The notes: a model not told the origin generated them from the sequence alone. A DNA stretch of 64,000 nucleotides from JBGTFE01 sp049799955 (GCA_049799955.1 JBARIW010000146.1:8497-72496); one strand, 5' to 3'. Positions 25,873 to 34,456 are shown, counted from the first letter of the stretch. A program made the numbers and translations.

Positions 25873-26616
25873 ATGACGGAAAATCAGCAACCGATAGTCG
25901 AATTCCGGCACGTTAGTTTTGCAATCGGCGGCGCGCGGATTCTCGACGATATAAATTTGCAAATCGTAAAAGGCGAGACGCTCGCTCTTTTGGGCGAATC
26001 GGGCTGCGGAAAGACGACGACATTAAAGCTCATCAACCGTTTGTATGAACCGACGAGCGGCGAAGTTTTAGTCGAAGGAAAAGCGACGACCGCATGGGAC
26101 GCGATAAGCCTGCGCCGCCGGACGGGTTATGTTTTGCAGGAAGCCGGACTTTTTCCGCATTTTACGATTGAAGAAAACGTCGCGCTCGTCCCGCGTCTGG
26201 AAAATTGGAGCGACGCGGAAAAACAGGCGCGCGCCTTCGAACTGCTCGAAACGGTCGGGCTAAAACCGGAAAAATTTGCCGCGCGACTTCCGCACGAGCT
26301 TTCCGGCGGGCAAAGGCAAAGAGTCGGCGTGGCGAGAGCTTTGGCGGCAAATCCTTCGCTGCTTCTGCTCGACGAGCCTTTCGGCGCGCTCGACCCGATT
26401 ACGCGCAGCAATCTGCAAAAAGAATTTGCGCGGCTTGTAAAAGAATTGGGTAAAACCGCCGTTTTCGTAACGCACGATTTGCAGGAAGCGATGCTGCTCG
26501 GCTCGCGCATTTGTCTGATGGATGCGGGCAAAATCGTTCTTCTCGAAACGCCCGCAAATTTCGTCAAATCTGATTTGCCGCTGGCGCGCGCATTTCTCGA
26601 AACAATCAATATCTGA
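25873..26616 (+). CDS. ABC transporter ATPase, osmoprotectant (OpuCA/ProV-like)
   Basis: A 247-residue ATPase. Walker A is GESGCGKTTTLKL, the signature ELSGGQRQRVGVARALA and Walker B LLLLDEPFGALDPI. The YVLQEAGLFPHFTIEENVAL Q-loop region matches betaine/choline-type importers. No C-terminal CBS domains are present, unlike OpuCA of Bacillus. Its likely partner is the permease/binding-protein fusion at 27662-29224, 1 kb downstream on the same strand. Start ATG at 25873; upstream in-frame codons lie in the palindrome arm and are dismissed. Confidence 0.9.
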   Translation: MTENQQPIVEFRHVSFAIGGARILDDINLQIVKGETLALLGESGCGKTTTLKLINRLYEPTSGEVLVEGKATTAWDAISLRRRTGYVLQEAGLFPHFTIEENVALVPRLENWSDAEKQARAFELLETVGLKPEKFAARLPHELSGGQRQRVGVARALAANPSLLLLDEPFGALDPITRSNLQKEFARLVKELGKTAVFVTHDLQEAMLLGSRICLMDAGKIVLLETPANFVKSDLPLARAFLETINI

Positions 26617-26627
26617 AAAAATCGCGT

Positions 26628-27398
26628 TTAATACGGAAATCTATTGGGTTTTATCGTGTGCGTAACGCTGGTCGAACTGAAATCGATAGAAGGCTCGTTG
26701 GCAATCATGCCCACGATTACCGTTGTTTTACTGCTCACTTCAAGATTTGTCGAAACCCGAAGCGATTCGTTTTTATTTATGTTCAGCTCTGAAAATTCAA
26801 AAGTTTTGAAATTTACCACTTCACCTCTGAGCGTATATTTTCCGGCTTCCGGCGACGAAAAGCTGTAGTAGCCGTTTTCGTCCGTCGTCGTTTGCAGCGT
26901 TTGTTTGGTTTCCAGATTTGTCAGTGTAATCTTAACGCCCGGAACGACCGCGCCGTTCGCGTCTGTGATTGTGCCTTCGACGATGTTCGATTCGTTTTTT
27001 GTTTCGGTTCGCAAAATCTTAAATTGTGAAGTTTCCTTGCAGACCTGCGCTTTTTTTGAATTGCTCTGACCGAAACCGACGGAAAATAAACCGATAATCG
27101 ACGCCAGAGCCGCTCCGGCAAAACGCGCCGTGCGCTTGTAAAAGGCTCGAAGCCCGACCGGACAATCTTTTGTTATCACGGTCCCGTCGGCGCGCCTGTA
27201 AATCCGACCGCAGATTCTGCCTTCGGTTTTTTTAATCAATTTCTGAGCTTCCGCGCCCGACAATTCCGAAATGTTATAGACACTCAGGCTGCACAACTTG
27301 CAAAAACGGGTTTTTTCGTCGCCCGACATATTTTCCCAGCCGACGGAGCAGGGCGATGCGATACGAAGCTTGTTAACGTCAAATTTTTGTCCGGTCAT
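26628..27398 (-). CDS. membrane-anchored protein with carboxypeptidase regulatory-like domain
   Basis: A 256-residue protein. The N-terminal 85 residues hold a cysteine-rich block (ASPCSVGWENMSGDEKTRFC, then CSLSVYNISELS and EGRICGRIYRRADGTV) with a conserved-looking DCPVGLRA end, a module I have seen in planctomycete and acidobacterial proteins. One membrane helix follows (around residue 92-110). Residues 140-225 are a carboxypeptidase regulatory-like Ig fold (VEGTITDANGAVVPGVKI, TTTDENGYYSFSSPEAGKY). It lies inside the osmoprotectant transporter locus but points the other way, and its start has a clear AAAGGAA site. Confidence 0.8.
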   Translation of the reverse strand: MTGQKFDVNKLRIASPCSVGWENMSGDEKTRFCKLCSLSVYNISELSGAEAQKLIKKTEGRICGRIYRRADGTVITKDCPVGLRAFYKRTARFAGAALASIIGLFSVGFGQSNSKKAQVCKETSQFKILRTETKNESNIVEGTITDANGAVVPGVKITLTNLETKQTLQTTTDENGYYSFSSPEAGKYTLRGEVVNFKTFEFSELNINKNESLRVSTNLEVSSKTTVIVGMIANEPSIDFSSTSVTHTIKPNRFPY

Positions 27399-27517
27399 TT
27401 CTGGTAAATTCCTTTTTCAAATTTCGGATGCGGCGAATTTTAATTTTAGTTGCTTCGGCGCAAAATGTTTCTGCTACAATTTGATTTGCGAAGGCTTTGC
27501 ACAAAACAGAAAAACTC

Positions 27518-27607
27518 GGTGTTCTTTGTGAAAAGCTTTGTGTTCTCTGTGTTAAAGCTGATTTTTAACACGGAGAACACTGAGATTTCACAGAGAGCCG
27601 CAGAGAA
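27518..27607. repeat. imperfect palindrome, word family TTCTCTGTG / CACAGAGA
   Basis: Left arm copies such as gtgttctttgtg and tgtgttctctgtgttaaa (27539-27556) face tttaacacggagaacac (about 27565-27581) and ttcacagagagccgcagaga. It resembles the elements at 15474 and 25691 in words. It lies between the inverted regulatory-like gene and the permease gene of the split transporter. Confidence 0.8.
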
Positions 27608-27661
27608 TTTATAATTTCGGATTGCCTATTTCTTTATTTTTGCGCAAAGCCTTTTACAAAG

Positions 27662-29224
27662 ATGAATTTTTTCGAGTTTCTCAGGCAAAACTGGTTTGAG
27701 CTTCTCGCCTTGACGCGCGAGCATCTTTTTCTCGTTTTCGTTTCGACCGGCTTGGCTATTCTCGTCGGCGTGCCGCTCGGCATTCTTCTGACGCGCATAA
27801 AATCTCTGCAAACCTGGATTTTGGGCGTTGCCAGCGTGATGCAGACGATTCCAAGTCTCGCGCTGTTCGGCTTGCTGATTCCGATTCCGTTTATCGGCGG
27901 CATCGGCGCGCGGACGGCGATTATCGCGCTCGCGCTTTATTCGTTTTTGCCCGTGATTCGCAATACGGTAACGGGAATTTCAGGCGTTGATTCGCGAACA
28001 AGGGAAGCGGCGACGGCGATGGGAATGACCGATTGGCAGATTTTGAAAATGGTCGAGCTTCCGCTCGCGATGCCCGTGATTCTGACGGGAATTCGCGTTG
28101 CAGTCGTCATTTCGGTCGGCGTGGCGACGGTCGCGGCGGCGGTCGGCGCGGGCGGGCTTGGAACTTATATTTTTCGAGGGCTTCGGCAGAACGACAATAA
28201 TTTACTGCTCGCGGGCGCGCTTTCGTCGGCAATTCTGGCGCTGGTCGCGGATTTTGCGCTCGGACAATTCGAAAAATCTTTCGATTTTAGAAATCGTGTT
28301 TCTTCCGGGCGAAGAAAATTTGTCGCCATCGGCGCGGCAGCTTTCGTCGCGCTTCTTCTCGGTTTGAGTTTTATTCCAAATTCCAAATCTCAAATCTCAA
28401 ACCAAAACGCCGGTTCGGAAATTTCAAATCAAAACGTGCGCGTCGGCTCGAAGGATTTCACCGAATCGATGATTTTAGCCGAGATTTTGGCGCAGATATT
28501 AGAGAAAAAAGGCTTGACGGTCGAACGCCGGTTCGAGCTCGGCGGAAATCTCGCGCACGACGCGCTCCTTTCGAATCAAATCGACGTTTATCCCGAATAC
28601 ACCGGAACGGCTTACACGGCGATTTTGAAACATCAGCCGATTACAAACGCGGGCGAGGTTTACGAGCAGACAAAACGCGAATACGCGGAAAAATTTAATC
28701 TCTCGGTCAGTCCTTCGCTCGGGTTTTCAAACGATTTCGCAATTCTCGTGCGCGGCGATGTCGCCAGAAAATCGAATCTGAAAACGATTTCCGACGCCGT
28801 TCCCGTTTCACGAAACTGGCAAGCCGGATTCGGTCAGGATTTTATGTCGCGTGCCGACGGTTATGCGGGATTTTCGAAAGCTTACAATTTTAATTTTTCG
28901 AAACAGCCGCGCGAGATGGATTTGTCTTTGACTTATCGCGCGTTAAAATCGGGCGAAGTCGATTTGATTGCGGGAAATTCGACCGACGGTTTGATTTCCG
29001 CGCTCGACCTTTTTCAGCTTGAAGACGACAAGCGTTATTTTCCGCCCTATCAAGCCGTTTTTATCGCGCGGCAGGACAAGTCGGAAATTCTGCGCGAAGC
29101 ATTTGAAAAATTAAACAATGTGATTTCAACCGAAGAAATGCGAAAGCTGAATTACGCGGTTGACGGCGAAAAGATTTCTCCGAAACAAGTCGCCGAAAAT
29201 TGGCTGAAAGCGAAAGGCTTTTAG
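27662..29224 (+). CDS. osmoprotectant ABC permease / substrate-binding fusion protein
   Basis: A 520-residue fusion. Residues 1-210 are an OpuCB-type permease with five to six helices and the EAA-like loop EAATAMGMTDWQILKMVELP. A helix near 220-238 anchors the second half. Residues 258-520 are an OpuCC/EgtU-type binding protein (VRVGSKDFTESMILAEIL, then IDVYPEYTGTAYTA), the class that binds glycine betaine, choline, carnitine or ergothioneine. The linker IPNSKSQISNQNAGSEISNQ is encoded by heptamer repeats (28374-28408). Ligand is not determined by sequence reading. Confidence 0.92.
   Translation: MNFFEFLRQNWFELLALTREHLFLVFVSTGLAILVGVPLGILLTRIKSLQTWILGVASVMQTIPSLALFGLLIPIPFIGGIGARTAIIALALYSFLPVIRNTVTGISGVDSRTREAATAMGMTDWQILKMVELPLAMPVILTGIRVAVVISVGVATVAAAVGAGGLGTYIFRGLRQNDNNLLLAGALSSAILALVADFALGQFEKSFDFRNRVSSGRRKFVAIGAAAFVALLLGLSFIPNSKSQISNQNAGSEISNQNVRVGSKDFTESMILAEILAQILEKKGLTVERRFELGGNLAHDALLSNQIDVYPEYTGTAYTAILKHQPITNAGEVYEQTKREYAEKFNLSVSPSLGFSNDFAILVRGDVARKSNLKTISDAVPVSRNWQAGFGQDFMSRADGYAGFSKAYNFNFSKQPREMDLSLTYRALKSGEVDLIAGNSTDGLISALDLFQLEDDKRYFPPYQAVFIARQDKSEILREAFEKLNNVISTEEMRKLNYAVDGEKISPKQVAENWLKAKGF
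28374..28408 (+). repeat. heptamer repeats inside the coding sequence
   Basis: ttccaaa, ttccaaa, tctcaaa, tctcaaa, ccaaaac run in strict 7-nt phase. A looser aatttcaaatcaaaacg follows at 28420-28436. They encode the flexible linker between the permease and binding-protein halves. The word type is that of the intergenic elements. Confidence 0.8.
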
Positions 29225-29365
29225 CAAAAAATGCGAACGGTTTAGTCAACAAAAAATTTATTGAACGGAAAGTTGAAACGGGCGTATAATTAAGCGTCTT
29301 TTAAATAAACGGTCGAAAATTTTTGACCTTCGGACATTTGCAGCAAAATCAAAAGGAAAAACTCT

Positions 29366-29713
29366 ATGGAAAACAACGAAAAGAAAACAAACGAAGAGGA
29401 AGAAAACGAAAAAACCGGGAAATTATCGGGCTTAGGCGCGGGCGTGATTACCGGCGCGGTAATTGGCTCAGTTGTGCCAATTGTCGGTACGTTTGTCGGC
29501 GGCGTGGTCGGCGGCGTGGTTGGCAGCGAAGTCGGCAAAAAATACGGCGGTTCGCTTTTGAATAAATTCAGCGGCAAAGATAAAAATCAAGCCGCGTCCG
29601 CCGAAAAGACGGACGTAACGGCGGAATTGCAAAAGCTCGCCAAACTGCACAAAGACGGCGTTTTGGACGACGATGAATTTAAAGCCGCGAAAGCTGCGCT
29701 GCTGAATTTATAA
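29366..29713 (+). CDS. glycine-zipper membrane protein with SHOCT domain
   Basis: A 115-residue protein. An acidic/lysine start precedes a glycine-zipper membrane hairpin (LGAGVITGAVIGSVVPIVG and GGVVGGVVGSEVGKKYGG). The C-terminal 30 residues are a SHOCT module (LQKLAKLHKDGVLDDDEF), a short helical pair often placed at the end of membrane or oligomeric proteins. Function unknown; the zipper suggests pore or membrane association. Good AAAAGGAA ribosome binding site. Confidence 0.82.
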   Translation: MENNEKKTNEEEENEKTGKLSGLGAGVITGAVIGSVVPIVGTFVGGVVGGVVGSEVGKKYGGSLLNKFSGKDKNQAASAEKTDVTAELQKLAKLHKDGVLDDDEFKAAKAALLNL

Positions 29714-30174
29714 TTAATTAAAATCGGGAATAAATATTAATAAAGCGGAGTCGAGCGGCTTCGCTTTTCTCGTATTTATCAAAATCAGTTTCCGCTAATT
29801 TATTGAAATTATTTTAGTTATTAGCTTAAACCGTTATTTTAGCTTGCAACAGCGCACACTAATAGTGCATCATAGATAACAGGAATAACCTGCTTTCATT
29901 CATCAACGGTGTTTCGCCAACGAGGCGTATTTGGATAGTTCGAGAGTCGGTTCGATAATAATTGTAGAAGCCGCTCAAGTTGTTTTGAGCATTCGAACGC
30001 AAGCCCTTCGCTGCATACCGTTTCACTAAGGAACACTTTCGTTAGACACTTCTTTTAACTCCTGAAAAATGGGAGCGTCTGTCGTATTTTGCCTGCAAAA
30101 CGTTTTTTTGCGGGCGAATGCTGAAAACAAAACGTTTGTGTTTTTTGGTCGAGAATTTACTATAAAAATTTAGA
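29714..30174 (+). promoter_or_regulatory. structured 461-nt leader before DEAD-box helicase gene
   Basis: No protein gene is seen. Several short hairpins occur: cgcc-aacga-ggcg (29915-29927), gctcaa / ttgagc (29973-29990), ctaa / ttag (30026-30044), ctcc / ggag (30059-30075), and gcctgcaaaa / ttttgcgggc (30091-30115), the last resembling a terminator. This fits a long regulatory 5' leader as known for cold-responsive DEAD-box helicase genes, or a separate small RNA. I do not match it to a known RNA family. Confidence 0.5.
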
Positions 30175-31380
30175 ATGAATTTCAAAGAATTAGGCTTGCA
30201 GTCTGCTCTTGCAGAGAAATGCGAGTCAATCGGCTATACAGAGCCGACACCTATACAACAAAAAGCTATCCCGATGGTTCTGGAAGGCTTGGACATTATC
30301 GCCTGCGCCGAAACCGGCACGGGCAAAACGGCGGCTTTTCTGCTGCCGATTATACAAAATCTGGCGGCGAGAAAAGCAAAAGGAACTGCGGTTCTGATTC
30401 TTGCGCCGACTCGTGAGCTTGCAAATCAAACCGAAGCGGCTTGCCGCGAGCTTGCGCCGAAGAAAATCCGTTGCGTCTGTCTTATCGGCGGCGCGGCTTA
30501 TAACCGGCAGATTGACGGTTTGCGAAACAAACCCGACATTATCGTCGCCACGCCCGGACGCCTGATGGACTTTATGGAGCGCGGCTCGATTGATTTTTCA
30601 AATCTCGAAGTTCTCGTTTTAGACGAAGCCGACCGGATGCTCGATATGGGATTTTTGCCCGCGATTAAACGGATTGTGAAAACTCTGCCGATTGAACGTC
30701 AGACACTCTTTTTCTCGGCAACGATGTCGCCGGAAATCGAAAAAATCGCTTATTCGATTATGAAAGACCCGGAAATCATCGACGCCAGCCGTCGCGGAAC
30801 ACCGGCGGTAACAATCGAACAGACGGCTTATCCGGTCGCGGCGCAGTCGAAAATGACGCTTCTGCTGGACTTGCTCGAACGCGAGAAATTTGAAAAAGTT
30901 TTAGTTTTCACCAGAACGAAACGCGGCGCAGACCGTCTTTCGCATATTCTTGAAGCTCGTTCGCACAGCGCGACGCGCATTCACGGCGACCGCTCGCAGT
31001 CGCAGCGCGAAGCCGCTCTGCGCGGTTTCAAAAACGGAAAAACGCGCGTTTTGGTCGCAACCGACGTTGCCGCGCGCGGAATCGATGTCGATTCGGTCTC
31101 GCATGTGATAAACTATGATGTGCCGGAAGTGCCGGAAGATTACGTTCACCGTATCGGTCGGACGGGACGCGCCGGACATAAAGGTCGCGCGATTACGCTT
31201 GTAACCGCGATAGAAGAGCCGACGATGCGCGCAATCGAACGCCTCACGGGACAAACCGTCGAGCGCGTCTTATTGCCGGATTTCGGCGGTATTATGCCGA
31301 TGGCAGTCAGCCCAGCCAAAAAATTGGCGACGGGGAAAAAGAAAAGCTTTCGCTCTTTTCGCCCGCGTCGTTCCAGATAA
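30175..31380 (+). CDS. DEAD-box ATP-dependent RNA helicase (RhlE-like)
   Basis: A 401-residue helicase. The Q motif is PTPIQQKAIP, motif I AETGTGKT (45-52), motif Ia APTRELANQ, motif II DEAD (150-153), motif III FFSATMS, motif V TDVAARGIDV, and motif VI HRIGRTGRAG. The short basic C-terminus (KKSFRSFRPRRSR) is usual in RhlE-type proteins. It unwinds short RNA duplexes, typically in ribosome assembly or mRNA decay at low temperature. The long structured leader upstream suggests RNA-level control. Confidence 0.95.
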   Translation: MNFKELGLQSALAEKCESIGYTEPTPIQQKAIPMVLEGLDIIACAETGTGKTAAFLLPIIQNLAARKAKGTAVLILAPTRELANQTEAACRELAPKKIRCVCLIGGAAYNRQIDGLRNKPDIIVATPGRLMDFMERGSIDFSNLEVLVLDEADRMLDMGFLPAIKRIVKTLPIERQTLFFSATMSPEIEKIAYSIMKDPEIIDASRRGTPAVTIEQTAYPVAAQSKMTLLLDLLEREKFEKVLVFTRTKRGADRLSHILEARSHSATRIHGDRSQSQREAALRGFKNGKTRVLVATDVAARGIDVDSVSHVINYDVPEVPEDYVHRIGRTGRAGHKGRAITLVTAIEEPTMRAIERLTGQTVERVLLPDFGGIMPMAVSPAKKLATGKKKSFRSFRPRRSR

Positions 31381-31398
31381 AAAAAGGAAGATAAAGTT

Positions 31399-31752
31399 AT
31401 GAAAAATACAGAAAAATTTGAAGTCGGTCAGACAATCGAAATTATGTGCTCGGTCTGCGAAACCGAGAAAGAACACACAGTCGAAACCGTAACCAAACAG
31501 GGACAAATTACAAAATCGATTTGTCAGACCTGCGAGACAGCCAGCACGTTCAGCCGCGGCGTGAAAACGTCCGTGGCGATGACCAAAGGCAGAACCGCTT
31601 CGCCGTATGACCGCACGCGCAAATATCGCAAAGGTCAGGCGCTGATGCACTCGACCTTCGGTCAGGGCGAAGTTACGGCAGTTATCGAGCCGCAAAAAAT
31701 CGACGTTCTTTTCGGCGACCAAACTCGCCGCCTGATTCACTCGCAGGAGTAA
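31399..31752 (+). CDS. zinc-ribbon / Tudor-like small protein
   Basis: A 117-residue protein, 19 nt after the helicase gene with AAGGAAG before the ATG, so probably co-transcribed. Residues 15-50 hold two CxxC pairs (MCSVCETE and ICQTCETA), a zinc ribbon. Residues 75-117 form a small beta barrel (ALMHSTFGQGEVTAVIEPQK, IDVLFGDQTRRLIHSQ) like the Tudor-type tail that binds RNA polymerase in UvrD/PcrA and CarD proteins. I infer a nucleic-acid or RNA polymerase linked role; no named family is recognised. Confidence 0.7.
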   Translation: MKNTEKFEVGQTIEIMCSVCETEKEHTVETVTKQGQITKSICQTCETASTFSRGVKTSVAMTKGRTASPYDRTRKYRKGQALMHSTFGQGEVTAVIEPQKIDVLFGDQTRRLIHSQE

Positions 31753-31774
31753 GTTTCGGAAATTAATTTAAAAC

Positions 31775-31813
31775 AAAAAAGGCGAAGATGAAAATTCTTC
31801 GCCTTTTCTTTTT
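31775..31813. terminator. bidirectional terminator
   Basis: Stem aaaaggcgaaga (31777-31788) with tcttcgcctttt (31796-31807), 7-nt loop, T-rich tail on the plus strand and A-rich flank for the minus strand. It separates the helicase operon from the convergent ElaB-type gene. Confidence 0.9.
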
Positions 31814-31827
31814 GTCTGCAAATAAAT

Positions 31828-32154
31828 TTATCTGCGTTTCAGAATAAATCCGAGAACCAGACCGACCGCCGCCGAAATCAGAATCGTCTGTCCGGGTTTT
31901 TGCCGCGCGTATTCTTTCGCGTCTTCAATCAATTCCTTCGGGTCTTTGTTCGATAATTCTTTGAATTTATCGCTCGCCTGAACGAATGTTTCGCTGGCAA
32001 AATCTTTCGCTTTCATTGCCGCGTCCTGTATTTTCTGCCCGTATTCTTCGGCTTGTGCCTGAAATCCATCCATATAATTCGTCTCCTTGTCTTCGCCGTT
32101 GTATAAATCCGTTTTTACCAAACTTTGTTCGTTAGTTGCTTCAAATTCTGCCAT
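31828..32154 (-). CDS. ElaB/YqjD/DUF883-like membrane-anchored protein
   Basis: A 108-residue protein with AAGGAG before the ATG. The first 80 residues are an amphipathic helical, possibly coiled region (AEEYGQKIQDAAMKAKDFAS, ASDKFKELSNKDPKELIED). A single C-terminal membrane helix (TILISAAVGLVLGFILKRR) anchors it to the inner membrane. Layout matches ElaB/YqjD proteins, which bind ribosomes at the membrane in stationary phase. Whether this one does so is inference. Confidence 0.8.
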   Translation of the reverse strand: MAEFEATNEQSLVKTDLYNGEDKETNYMDGFQAQAEEYGQKIQDAAMKAKDFASETFVQASDKFKELSNKDPKELIEDAKEYARQKPGQTILISAAVGLVLGFILKRR

Positions 32155-32273
32155 TTTTCAAATTCTCCTTCCAAGATTTGTTTTTAAAACTCAGGGCTTT
32201 GATGCCTTTTGCCTTCAGAAAGTTGATACGAAAGTTTTTTCGATTAAGTTCTTGTTAAATGTTTCACAAACTC

Positions 32274-32314
32274 TTGACAAACTTCCGGGAATTTGAGAAA
32301 GTAAGTGCTTACTT
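32274..32314 (+). promoter_or_regulatory. promoter and palindromic operator of the efflux operon
   Basis: TTGACA (32274-32279) is a consensus -35 box. A perfect inverted repeat aagtaag-tg-cttactt lies at 32299-32314, where the -10 box and start point would be, followed by another acttactt-like half-site. This is the expected layout for autoregulation by the TetR-type repressor just downstream. Confidence 0.7.
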
Positions 32315-32336
32315 ACTTGATGTAGGGAGTAAATTA

Positions 32337-32984
32337 TTGATTAAAGAGTTAGGAACGAATGAAGCGGTAACGGGCAGAATGTCGGGCGACGAGCGCCGCA
32401 AACAGATTCTGCGCGTCGCCATCAAACTTTTTGCAAACGAAGGTTTTAACGGGACGACGACAAAGAAAATCGCGGCGGAAGCGGGCGTTTCCGAAGCGAT
32501 GGTTTTTCGCCATTTTGCGACGAAGCGCGAGCTTTACAACGCGATTTTAGACCAAAAAGCCTGCGAAGGCGGAAACCCGAATCCATGTGAATGGGCGAGT
32601 GAAGCGCTTGCCGTGAAAGACGACGAGCAGTTTTTTTATCAAATAATTTTGCACGCGCTCAATCATCACGAAGAAGACCCGGAATATATGCGGCTTCTTT
32701 TTCACTCGGCGCTCGAAGGACATGAGCTTGCCGAGATGTTTGTCGAACAAAACATCGTTCCGCTTTACGAGTTTATGAGCGCGTATATCAGCCAGCGCCA
32801 AGCGGACGGCGCGATTCGCGACGACATCAATCCGCGTGTAATCATTCGCGCATTTGTCGGGATGATGATTCATCATTCGCTGAATAACTCGCTCTGGGAC
32901 AAAAATCGAAGAATTTTGGATATATCGAACGAGGAAGCGGCGCGCGCGTTTGTCGAGATTATTTTAAGCGGAATAAAGAAATAA
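32337..32984 (+). CDS. TetR-family transcriptional regulator
   Basis: A 215-residue repressor. The N-terminal HTH is GTTTKKIAAEAGVSEAMVFR followed by HFATKRELYNAIL, the TetR consensus. The C-terminal ligand domain is helical (FFYQIILHALNHHEEDPEYM). The start is taken as TTG at 32337, which follows AGGGAG by about eight nt and lies beyond the palindromic operator; ATG at 32379 is the alternative. It is the first gene of the operon with adaptor, RND pump and outer-membrane channel, so it very likely controls the pump. Confidence 0.88.
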   Translation: MIKELGTNEAVTGRMSGDERRKQILRVAIKLFANEGFNGTTTKKIAAEAGVSEAMVFRHFATKRELYNAILDQKACEGGNPNPCEWASEALAVKDDEQFFYQIILHALNHHEEDPEYMRLLFHSALEGHELAEMFVEQNIVPLYEFMSAYISQRQADGAIRDDINPRVIIRAFVGMMIHHSLNNSLWDKNRRILDISNEEAARAFVEIILSGIKK

Positions 32985-33004
32985 TTTCCTGCGGAAAAGA
33001 GAAA

Positions 33005-34354
33005 ATGAGAGAAACACAGATAAATAAATTTTTTATTATTGCCGTTTTAATAACTTCTATAAGTTTGTTCGGCGCAGCTTGCAGCGGCTCGAAGGCGGCG
33101 AATAACGCAAACGCAAATGCAAACAGCGCGCCGGCGATTGTTGACGTAACGACGGCGCAGGCGGTCGTAAAGGAAATTCCGACGTATTTTGAAGCGACGG
33201 GAAACCTTGCAAGCGACGCGCAGACGGATGTTGCGCCGACGGTCGGCGGAAAAATCGTCGCGGTTAATTTCGACATTGGAAGCTATGTAAACCGTGGCGA
33301 TGTTTTGGTTCAGCTTGACAATCGAGACGCGCAGATTCGCCTCGAACAGGCGCGGGCGCAGGTCGAACAGCAGCGAAAATCTGTCCAACAGGCGGAAGCG
33401 AATGTCGAACAGGCGATTGCCTCTTTGAGACAGACACAGTCGCGTCTCGGCATCGGCGACGGCGAAACTTTTAATATCGAGACTTTTTCGCAGGTCAAAT
33501 CCATCAAAGCGCAGCTCGAACTGGCTGAAAAAGAATTGACGCGGACGACCAGACTTTTAGAAACAGGCGACGTTTCGCGCGCGTCTTACGACCAGCGCAA
33601 ATCGCAGCGCGACGCGCTTCTCGGACAGCTTGACGAAGCGCGTTCGAACGCGGCGGTCGCCGTCAAAGCGATTGACACGGCGCGGGCGCAGGTTAATACG
33701 GCGAGAACAAACGTCGGAATCGCGCGCGCGGCGGTCGCAACCGCGCAGACACAAGTTGAACAGGCGCAAAAAGCCGTTACGGATACGATAATTTACGCGC
33801 CGATTAGCGGTTATGTCGCGGAAAGAACGGCTGATTTGGGCGAATTCGTCAATCCGAACACGCCGAACGCGAAAGTCGCGACGATTGTTCGAACTTCGGT
33901 TTTGCGGCTTAGAATCGACGTTCCCGAACAATCAGTCGGAAGCGTCGCCGTCGGACAGGGAATTTCGATGCAGACAAGCGCTTATCCCGACCGGAACTTT
34001 GCGGGAACGGTTGTCAGAATTTCGCCGAGCGTCAACGCGAGTTCGAGAACGCTGGTCGTCGAAGCGGAAGTCGAAAACAGCGGCGGATTATTAAAACCCG
34101 GACAATTTGCGACCGTTCGCATCGCGCAGTCGCAGCCGAAACCCGCCGTGATGATTCCGAAAACGGCGGTCAAAGCCGAAGGCGAAACGAACAGCGTTTT
34201 TGTAATTAAAGACGGACGCGCCGAACAGCGCACAGTCAAAATCGGCGTTCTGGAAGGCGATTTAATCGAAATTCAGACGGGCGTGCAGGAAAATGAGTCG
34301 GTTGCGATGAGCAATCTGAATGTAATTTACGACGGCGTTGCGGTAAGGCAATAG
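33005..34354 (+). CDS. RND efflux periplasmic adaptor lipoprotein
   Basis: A 449-residue membrane-fusion protein. The signal peptide ends in a lipobox (LFGAAC, cysteine near 26), so it is anchored to the inner membrane. Barrel-sandwich lipoyl halves flank a long coiled coil (QARAQVEQQRKSVQQAEANV to about residue 265). The beta-barrel contains RIDVPEQSVGSVAVGQGI. It bridges the RND pump and the TolC-type channel encoded next. Confidence 0.93.
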   Translation: MRETQINKFFIIAVLITSISLFGAACSGSKAANNANANANSAPAIVDVTTAQAVVKEIPTYFEATGNLASDAQTDVAPTVGGKIVAVNFDIGSYVNRGDVLVQLDNRDAQIRLEQARAQVEQQRKSVQQAEANVEQAIASLRQTQSRLGIGDGETFNIETFSQVKSIKAQLELAEKELTRTTRLLETGDVSRASYDQRKSQRDALLGQLDEARSNAAVAVKAIDTARAQVNTARTNVGIARAAVATAQTQVEQAQKAVTDTIIYAPISGYVAERTADLGEFVNPNTPNAKVATIVRTSVLRLRIDVPEQSVGSVAVGQGISMQTSAYPDRNFAGTVVRISPSVNASSRTLVVEAEVENSGGLLKPGQFATVRIAQSQPKPAVMIPKTAVKAEGETNSVFVIKDGRAEQRTVKIGVLEGDLIEIQTGVQENESVAMSNLNVIYDGVAVRQ

Positions 34355-34360
34355 CTTTTT

Positions 34361-34452
34361 GTCATTCGTCCTTAGTCCTTTGCTTGTTTTGAGGAATTCG
34401 AATCTCAAACAAACGAGCTAAGGACAAATGACAAATGACTAAGGACAAATAG
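34361..34452. repeat. heptamer palindrome, word GTCCTTA / CTAAGGA
   Basis: gtcattc, gtcctta, gtccttt, gcttgtt run in phase at 34361-34388. ctaagga, caaatga, caaatga, ctaagga, caaatag run in phase at 34418-34452. The centre reads gaggaattcgaatctc. It lies between adaptor and pump genes, and its final aagga is the only Shine-Dalgarno-like sequence before the pump ATG at 34457. Confidence 0.9.
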
Positions 34453-34456
34453 ATTT

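Noticed and set aside
29714..30174. tmRNA, RNase P, SRP or 6S RNA
   Set aside because: None of the conserved core motifs of tmRNA, RNase P or SRP RNA is present; 6S cannot be judged by eye, so only a leader is claimed.
32259..32336. longer N-terminus for the TetR regulator
   Set aside because: It would place the start upstream of the predicted operator and transcription start; the TTG at 32337 with AGGGAG fits better.
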